From Echria macrotheca (Eukaryota > Ascomycota > Sordariomycetes > Sordariales > Schizotheciaceae), in NCBI GenBank assembly GCA_030411725.1, contig MU839831.1, positions 124,001 to 188,000 on the forward strand: a stretch of 64,000 nt of DNA, in the 5' to 3' direction. Below are positions 57,711-64,000 of the stretch, piece by piece (position 1 is the stretch's first letter; every line of letters starts with the position of its first letter). The translations under genes were made by a program, and so were the position numbers. The notes under the pieces are model-generated. The model had not been told where the DNA came from. It saw nothing but the letters and a program-made list of their open reading frames with translations, and did no database searches.

Positions 57711-58406
57711 TCAAACCTCCGGCAGGATCCCCTCCCGGTCCAAATCCACCCGCTGCTTCTCAAACGCAAACCCCTCAGGCGGATCAAAGAACCCCCTCTC
57801 GGGCGTGAAGTGATAAATCGTCATATCCATCCCCATCCCCACAACCGCCGTACACTCCCTCAGCGCCCCAGCATCCACCATCCTCCTCAGCAGCCCGAGA
57901 AACGCCGCGACAGCGGTATCCATCGCCGGCGTCCCGATATACCTCCCCTTCCCATCCCCATCTTCCAGCCCCATTACGCTCCCGGCAAACACAACCAACT
58001 GCATCATCACGATCCCCTGCGGACCAGCCACGTCCTTCTTCCTCACGACATAGATCCTTGTATCCTCGGGCGTGACATGTTCCAAGCCGGGCCCGTTCAG
58101 CGGCCCGGGGAACGCGTCGGGGAACGGGCCGGGGATGAGGATCTCGTGCGTCTCGGGCGGGAAGTTGCTCTCGAGCCAGCCGAGGCCGCTCTGGAAGGCG
58201 GCCATGCGCTCGATCATCTTGAAGCGGGCGGGGTCGCGACGCGCGGACTCGAGCATGTGCGCTTTTACGGCTTCGAATTGGGCTTCTGAGGCGAAGGGGT
58301 CGGGGGTGATGAAGTTGGAGGGCATGGAAGATGAGGAGGAAGAGGAAGGTCCGGTGGGGGGTGGGGACTTGGGTTTGCGGCCAAGGAGTTTGCGGAGGAG
58401 ACCCAT
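57711..58406 (-). CDS. Conserved-looking protein of unknown function
   Basis: Intronless, 231 residues. MGLLRKLLGRKPKSPPP starts with Gly2 and a basic stretch, so N-myristoylation and membrane association are conceivable. A Ser run follows (about 21-27). Residues about 40-80 (ASEAQFEAVKAHMLESARRD, then MIERMAAFQSGLGWLESNFP) look like a helical segment. The rest, through GPQGIVMMQLVVFAGSVMGL and TAVVGMGMDMTIYHFTPE, is strand-like and ordered. There is no signal peptide or membrane helix. I do not recognise a family, but composition and codon use are protein-like. Confidence 0.75.
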   Translation of the reverse strand: MGLLRKLLGRKPKSPPPTGPSSSSSSSMPSNFITPDPFASEAQFEAVKAHMLESARRDPARFKMIERMAAFQSGLGWLESNFPPETHEILIPGPFPDAFPGPLNGPGLEHVTPEDTRIYVVRKKDVAGPQGIVMMQLVVFAGSVMGLEDGDGKGRYIGTPAMDTAVAAFLGLLRRMVDAGALRECTAVVGMGMDMTIYHFTPERGFFDPPEGFAFEKQRVDLDREGILPEV

Positions 58407-58980
58407 TTTTGGATTTTGTTTGCTGTTGATGTGTTTGATGTGTGTGTGAATATGGTGTCGTTGAAGGTGGTGTCGTTGGAGATGTTGTCGTCGTCTGGCT
58501 TGATAGAGTTGGACGGATGGAGATTCTCAGAGTCTGGTATCTTCAGGGAAGCACAACAGAGCGGACGCAGTTTTGTATGGAGGTCAAACGGCGATGGACT
58601 CAAGTCTCAAGGCAGATATCTACCCATGGACGATTTATACCTTTTTTTTTCGTCTTCATCTCCGAACATTTTCTCGTGTAACAGTGGAGCCTGAAGGATC
58701 GTGGCGCCGTCCTCAACATTGTGCGGCTAAATGCCCCACGCCGTGAGTCACCCCGTCCAAGGCTCCATTGCCAGGGCTACTGCGCCGCTCAAATACGGAT
58801 CCTACTTCAACCCGAGGCGGAATGGTGGACACACACGCCGCTGGCGGTAGGGGAAAAACGAAAGGGGCATGGTCGATTAATCTAGAACAACGCGAAGGAC
58901 TGAGAACGAGAAGCTAGCGGCAATAATCAGTTGTCAGGAAAAACGACACTTCAACGCCCGAAATCCAAAGCCCGCCGAGA
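58407..58980. other. Intergenic region, no gene supported
   Basis: 574 bases between the promoter of the unknown gene and the 3' end of the 2EXR gene. Contains TG-rich sequence near 58400-58500. No gene seen. Confidence 0.6.
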
Positions 58981-60327
58981 CTACCTAGTCCAGTACCACA
59001 GCCCATTGAGCCATAGGCACTCCATGTTCCACGGATCCCGTTCATCGTCGACATCCTCCTCCTCCCACCGTCGCTTCTTTGCCTTTTCCTCCTCCCAATT
59101 TCTGTTAAACCATTCCGGGTCGAACCGAATATCGTCTTTGAGAAAAGAATCAAAGTCAAATTCAGCGACTCCCGTCAACGGCCGTGGTTCCGGGAGCTTT
59201 GGCAGTTCGTCCTCGTGCCCATCCACCCAGAGAAGCTGCCTGTCCGCTTCCGAGTGGATACCGGACATCATCATACTCGTGCCGCACATATACCTCCTCT
59301 CCTCCCATATCGCATGCGGGCCGAGGCCTACATCAGCGCAGAAGCGGCCGTTCAGCATCTTCAAGTCGTGTCGTATGGCCTGGATACGCGTGCGACGTTC
59401 GGTGCAGACATGAAAGGGGCCATTCGGGAAGCTCATAAATGTACCCGGCTCCCGTTGCGGTTTCTTATCGATGCCAAACTCCATGTCGGCGTATTCAACA
59501 GCCGAGTGGCGCTGACGCAGTGCAGCCGACCATGACATGGCTTCTGTAGCATCCGACGAGGAGGGCCATGCCGAACATGTGGCATGGCGGACGCGGACCA
59601 CGGGCCATTTCAAAGTCTCCCAGCCGTCCGGCCAATAACCGAAAGGGCACTCCCGGCTGGCGAGTTCAGAGGTGAGGTACTCGCCCATTTCGACAAACTC
59701 GGGTGCGTCTTCGACGAGATCAAAGCGGTGCGCCGAGCAGTTCGGCCGTGCCGTCAGGGGCGGCAGGACGAGCAAGGTGAGCTCTTTCACAATGGCTTGG
59801 AGTTGGGGGTCGAGCAATGACGTTACAAACGTCCGCGAAATGGGCCGTAGACGCCGGCGCCAGCTAGGATCGGTGCGCCATGCTTTGTTGGAGAAGTCCT
59901 CGTCGGACTGGTGGAAGCCGGTGTCGTCGAAGAGGACGGCCAGTCGGCGTGGAGCGGCTTCCCAGCAGAAACCGGCCTCTGGGAGCTTGTAAAGTTGGAA
60001 GTGGATTTGCTGGTGCGGGTAGAGCAAGTGGAACATGAGCTGGTCAAGCTCCTGGTTGATGTAGATATGCGGGTGGAACGACAGGTTGTAGTGCTTCAAA
60101 GCGACGCCGCGCGACTCGGAGCAGGCGTGCAGGACGGGCGGGACTGCGAGCGTAGGGTGCACTCTCGGGAAAAGGTGGCCCTGGCCTGGGAGAATGGGTA
60201 TGATGCGCTCAACGTTGCAAGCCTCCTCCCAGATCATCAACCGGATTTCGGTGGAAAATCGCCGAAACAGAGGGAAGCCCTCCGCTCCCGAATCGTGAGG
60301 TGCCGCCATGGTGTTCTTGAAGTCCAA
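58981..60327 (-). CDS. 2EXR-domain protein
   Basis: Intronless, 448 residues. The opening GFPLFRRFSTEIRLMIWEEA (17-36) is the canonical 2EXR motif: a Phe-rich lead, then EIR and an IW pair. HACSESRGVALKHYNLSFHP follows, as in most members. The family is large in filamentous ascomycetes and its biochemical role is unknown. No signal peptide or membrane segment is seen. The C-terminal tail (KKRRWEEEDVDDERDPWNME) is charged. It could start at Met7, since MDFKNT is not conserved. Confidence 0.85.
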   Translation of the reverse strand: MDFKNTMAAPHDSGAEGFPLFRRFSTEIRLMIWEEACNVERIIPILPGQGHLFPRVHPTLAVPPVLHACSESRGVALKHYNLSFHPHIYINQELDQLMFHLLYPHQQIHFQLYKLPEAGFCWEAAPRRLAVLFDDTGFHQSDEDFSNKAWRTDPSWRRRLRPISRTFVTSLLDPQLQAIVKELTLLVLPPLTARPNCSAHRFDLVEDAPEFVEMGEYLTSELASRECPFGYWPDGWETLKWPVVRVRHATCSAWPSSSDATEAMSWSAALRQRHSAVEYADMEFGIDKKPQREPGTFMSFPNGPFHVCTERRTRIQAIRHDLKMLNGRFCADVGLGPHAIWEERRYMCGTSMMMSGIHSEADRQLLWVDGHEDELPKLPEPRPLTGVAEFDFDSFLKDDIRFDPEWFNRNWEEEKAKKRRWEEEDVDDERDPWNMECLWLNGLWYWTR

Positions 60328-60805
60328 TGTCTCCTTGTTGGAAGACAGAAAACATTCGAGTCGAGTGAAGACGTGCGGGGTATTTGAGTCGAAGCTCTGG
60401 TTTATCTACTGCTGGTCCACCAAGGAGGGCTCCAATTCCTGACTGGTCGATAGCTTGACGACATATGCATTTCAGCTAGCCACTCTTCGAGATGTCTGAC
60501 GCTCTCAATCCAGCCATTCGCTCATGAGCAACCGCGTGATTGGAACCAACACCATTGCGTCGACAAATAAGAACCTGACGAATCTAGTGAACCCATGCAA
60601 GGTCACTCAGAGCATCTTGAAAGCCGTCATTTCTGTTTCCCGGGCACACGCAGGCGGGAATCCTATGGCCACCAGGTGTCAGTGTAGCGGGCGTATCTAA
60701 CAGTGCTCGGCACTGTTACGACACATGGTGCATAATTATTTGGCGCATATTCGTATTCACTTGGGGTCTGGTTAGCTCCAGTTCTAAAAGTGCTCCGAGA
60801 TATTT
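60328..60805. other. Short intergenic region
   Basis: 478 bases between the 2EXR gene promoter and the 3' end of the first amidoligase. Nothing recognised. Confidence 0.6.
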
Positions 60806-61909
60806 TTACCTAGTGGTCGTTTCACTCATTTCCTTCCATCGATTTGGAAGGTGATGCTGAACTCCGATTCTCCCGGCCGCTTCAACAATTTTCCACCAGA
60901 ATGTAGACATATCAGTGACCTCTTGAAAATTGTTTGGTGTCCAGGCGGGTAAGTCCTGCCTGCTCGTCAGCATTGTTCCATTTCCTGGGGTATCACAATG
61001 AACCCACCTTATCGAGGCAAAGCTGTACAAAGGCCACCACGAAGGCAATCCACCGCTTTGCTATCACTGCGCTTGTAAATCCGGGCCCACCTCGGAACTC
61101 GACTGTCCCGGATTTGCCTTTGAGGACGTTGTCAAAATTCCACAAGACGTACCGGTCCTTGTTTCCCTCGTGGCCGAGTTGCATAAAGTCCCGAAGCTCC
61201 TTCTCAGTGCGCAGAGATCCGATGCGATGCCTAAAGAACCAGAAAACCTGCCAGTGTTCCCAAACCATCGGGAGAAACTTCAGCTCCCTCGAATGCAATG
61301 TGTTGGGTTTGCAATAGTGATTGGACCGCCGTTCCTCAGGCAGCAGACCCACGATGAGTTCCTCGTAGAAAACGATGCCCATTGCCAAACTCTTTAACTG
61401 AGAAAGTGTAAACCTCTTTGAGCGTCCTGGCGAGACGTGCACATGGCTTCCACACAGGGGAGATTCTTTTGGGGTGCAAAAGACGCGCCGCCACGCGTTC
61501 CAGAATGCGTCAATATGGGCTTCCCACTTCACCGTGTTGAGAATGGGCGAGACAGCCTCCAGAGGGACTATTGGCACCGTTAGCGCTTGTATCTACGGAG
61601 CTATCGTAGCTGAGACATACGAAAGGGGTACCGGGGGTTTCCTAATGAACCATCCTTGGTGATCCACCATTTGTCGTAGTGCTCGGGGTGTTTGCGGTAT
61701 GACTTGTCTAGCCTATCTGCCGCGGCCTTTTGGCCGTTGGCTCTCAGCTGAGCTGCAAGACATTCGTAGTAGGCTGCGCGCGTCGAAAGACGGAGACCAT
61801 GTTTCGTCTCGTAAAGCGAATCTTCATAGTCGCCAAGGCGATGGACTCTTCTGACCCGGGCGATGAACTCCATTTCAACCCCAAAATAAGGCGTCGGTGA
61901 CCCTGCCAT
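60806..61909 (-). CDS. Amidoligase-family protein 1
   Basis: Three exons, 61621-61909, 61008-61567 and 60806-60955, giving 332 residues. The introns are 53 nt (phase 1) and 52 nt (phase 0), each with CTAAC or CTGAC branches. The amidoligase family (PF12224-type, glutamine synthetase/COOH-NH2 ligase fold) couples carboxyl and amino groups using ATP. Landmarks: the opening GVEMEFIAR (10-18), the WWITKDGSL block (about 82-90), the metal/ATP motif CGSHVHVSPGR (135-145), YVLWNFDNVLKG and EFRGG (253-257). Splicing gives the family joint PF|LPLEAVSPIL, and the second joint LDK|DLPAWTPNNF. Two AG candidates precede DLPAW; the phase-0 choice at 60956 is the only one that keeps the frame. It is a tandem paralogue of the gene at 62837-63858. 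Confidence 0.85.
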
Positions 61910-62836
61910 TGATAATCAAAACCAAGACTAGATTGACAGAGTGACAATTAACAAGGTGGCATTGAGCGTCGACCGGATTGAAACGCAAGTCAGGGACCAT
62001 TGGGGCTGTAGACACACTTTGTAACAAAATCGGACACTTACTCGACCCTTGTACGGAATAAGCTTTGCATCTACTCCCAACCGCGCTGGTGGACAGAATG
62101 AAGCGGACGTGCTAGGCGTTGGGGACCAACCAGAGCACAAAGATGCACTTTGCCTGCAATACGAGCCCCGACTCTTCAGCTTGGTGTTCGCCCTGTTTTG
62201 ACCGTCGGTTTGCCAAGCCAATCAAATCGCATCGCGACCTTCAGGCGATGGAATTGCCCGACAGATAAATCGTGGGGAAGCGTGCATCGGGGAATGTGCC
62301 CGAGCCGTATGTGGGTGCCTTCGCTGGGCGTTACAGGAATGAATGGGGGCAGTTGAGGATTCGAGACTTTTTTGACGCCACATTACCTTAGGTTGGTTGC
62401 ATGGAGATCGGAGAAAGGCCGCCGGCCACGAAGCTCTTTCCTCGTCAGAGAGTGCAAAAGAACGGCCCTCTCAGGCTCCATTCAAGTGGGTCGAACCCGC
62501 GCGCAAGACTTTGAGCGAAGATAAGACGAAGTGAGTGGCAAGTGCAAGCGGTAGACCCGCAGTGACATTTGATCGCGAGCATGTTCATCAGATTTAGAGT
62601 AGAAAGACTTGACTCATGTTCTTCTTTCTCTCAGAAAATAAACTATGATTTGCAAAACTTTAGTTTTACATAGTAATCCCATCAACAACATGAATGACAT
62701 CGGTCCATTCGTTCGCATTGCGCTCCCCGGTTCTCCATGCACTGGGTTATCTCCACCAGAAGTAGAAACATTTGAACCAGGAGAACTCCACAAAACTATG
62801 ATGATGTCGTCAACTGTGGGAAACCGTCTGTCTGTG
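61910..62836. other. Spacer between the amidoligase paralogues
   Basis: 927 bases. No gene recognised. It should hold the promoter of amidoligase 1 and the 3' flank of amidoligase 2. Confidence 0.6.
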
Positions 62837-63858
62837 TCAAGACCCTAAACCCTGAAACCCTGTCAGAAATCCCGTCGTTTCAGTCTTTTTGGCTACATAC
62901 CAATGAGCCCTCTCACTCATGACCATGTGGTCCTCTGGAAGATATTTTCTAATCCCCAGCTGACCCGCAGCCGAGCGAATGGTTTTGTACAGCCCCTGGG
63001 GGGTCCAGCTCTCTAAACTGGTATAGTTCGGCGACTTCAGGTCATCCATGGTGAGGATAGCGTGGATGAAGGCAACAGCGAAGGCGATCCACCGCTTGGT
63101 CCTGACGACACCCCTCAAGAACCTGCCTCCTCGAAACTCGATGGTACCGGACCGGCCCTCGAGGACGTTGTCAAAGTTCCACAGCACATACCTACTGTCC
63201 TGCATAACATCTCGAAGTCCCGATGGCGTGGTCACCGACTTGATCAGGTCAGCGGCTGCGGCGGCCGTTCGACATCGCCGGAGCTGGGCCGACCCTTCAG
63301 TGTTGGGCCTGCAGAATCGATTGTTTTGCCTCTCGGCCGTGAGGAGTGCCTTGACCAGGTCCTCATACATGACGATGCCGAAAGCGACCGTCTTCAGTTG
63401 CGAAAGTGTGAATCTCTTATTTCGGCCCCGGGAAATATGGATGTGGCTACCACAGCTCGCATCGCGCTTGGGCAGGTGGAAGACCTTGCCGAAGGACTCC
63501 CAGAAGGTGTCGATGTTGGCTTCCCAGCCACCACGAAGGGTGAGAATTGGAGACACTGCTTCGAATGGTACTGCCGACGTGGCATGTCAGCAATTATCTG
63601 CAAGAAATTCTGAGACTTACAAAATCTTGAAGGGTCAGAGTTTGCGATGGAGCCGTCGCGGGTGATCCACCACGCGTCGTAGTTGTCTGGGCTTCTTCTG
63701 GTGCTTCGTAAATCGTTGGCTTTGGCGGGCAAATGGCGCTTTCGAAGGGAAGCAGCCAGTTTCTCGTAGTAAAGAGCATGTCTCGTGATGAGCGGTGGTC
63801 GAATCGTATGCGGCTCTGCGCACACCTCAATCTCAACACCGAAAGAGTAATCTGCCAT
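62837..63858 (-). CDS. Amidoligase-family protein 2
   Basis: Two exons, 63621-63858 and 62837-63570, joined in phase 1 by a 50-nt intron, giving 323 residues. Same landmarks as its neighbour: GVEIEVCAE (opening), WWITRDGSIANS, CGSHIHISRGRNKRFT, YVLWNFDNVLEGRSGTIEFR and the C-terminal WTPQGLYKTIRSAAGQLGIR. Intron 1 is at the same position and phase as in the neighbour (before LPFEAVSPIL); the second intron of the neighbour is absent. Near the end a GTATGT donor-like site follows SERAHW, so the last 15 residues may differ if spliced. Likely an ATP-dependent ligase; substrate unknown. Confidence 0.85.
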
Positions 63859-64000
63859 GGTATTTCACGCGGGAAGAGACTGGTGAGATAGTAGAAGCAA
63901 CCGGGTAGCCGTGTCCTGGATAGCCCATGGTTCTGGTATGATGACGACGAGAATGGACCGCGTCGCATTTATTAATCATGCTCTCCAGAGTCTTGTCCCG
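63859..64000. other. 5' flank of amidoligase 2 at the window edge
   Basis: 142 bases upstream of the minus-strand start, probably promoter. It ends at the window boundary, so nothing more can be said. Confidence 0.5.

Noticed and set aside
62480..62520. T-arm-like GGGTTCGACCC on the minus strand
   Set aside because: The flanking sequence does not form acceptor or anticodon stems; no tRNA.

Overview
The window comes from the nuclear genome of a filamentous ascomycete, most likely a Sordariomycete. The evidence is short GT-AG introns (about 47 to 211 nt) with CTRAC/CTNAY-type branch sites, three HET-domain genes, two Zn2Cys6 regulators, a 2EXR protein, fungal-type amidoligases, a GH43 enzyme, a proteinase-K-like S8 protease, an Spt3 subunit with its spliced C-terminus, and intron-containing nuclear tRNAs. 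No bacterial features (operons, Shine-Dalgarno sites, CRISPR arrays) are present. I cannot name a species. All exon boundaries were read by hand from splice signals and frame continuity.

Layout. 1-2963: gene-free DNA leading to a Zn2Cys6 regulator (2964-4632, +). 6.7-8.8 kb: two translation genes on the + strand, an Efm3-like eEF2 lysine methyltransferase and ribosomal protein eS24. 9.2-9.8 kb: a small proline-rich secreted or anchored protein (-) whose 3' end runs into a minisatellite. 11.6-16.5 kb: a 1616-residue acidic nuclear protein (-) with a coilin-like N-terminus and a coilin/Tudor-like segment near the C-terminus. 17.9-25.1 kb (all -): a short Zn2Cys6 protein, GTP cyclohydrolase II (riboflavin pathway), a putative cyclase (PF04199-like) and a multi-pass membrane protein, with tRNA-Val(AAC) on the + strand between the last two. 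26.8-34.8 kb: HET gene 1 (+), a GH43 glycosidase (+), a LaeA-type methyltransferase (-) and HET gene 2 (+). 36.1-38.9 kb: a FAD-dependent monooxygenase-like protein (-) with a 14-nt microexon. 38.9-43.8 kb: nearly 5 kb with no supportable gene. 43.8-47.7 kb: an Erg28-like gene with an apparent C-terminal frameshift (+), HET gene 3 (+) and spt3 (-), the last two converging. 50.6-53.2 kb: a small unknown protein (+) and a secreted subtilisin (-). 55.5-64 kb (all -): a meroterpenoid-type methyltransferase, tRNA-Pro(AGG) with an intron, an unknown 231-residue protein, a 2EXR protein and two tandem amidoligase paralogues.

Genes do not form one pathway. Core housekeeping genes (eS24, efm3, rib1, spt3, tRNAs) are interspersed with accessory ones (HET, glycosidase, protease, methyltransferases, amidoligases), and the accessory character increases from about 25 kb onward. 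The most interesting items are the coilin-like protein, the tandem amidoligases with one shared and one unshared intron, the frameshifted Erg28-like gene, the 14-nt microexon, and the secreted protein whose hydrophobic tail is encoded by a minisatellite copy.
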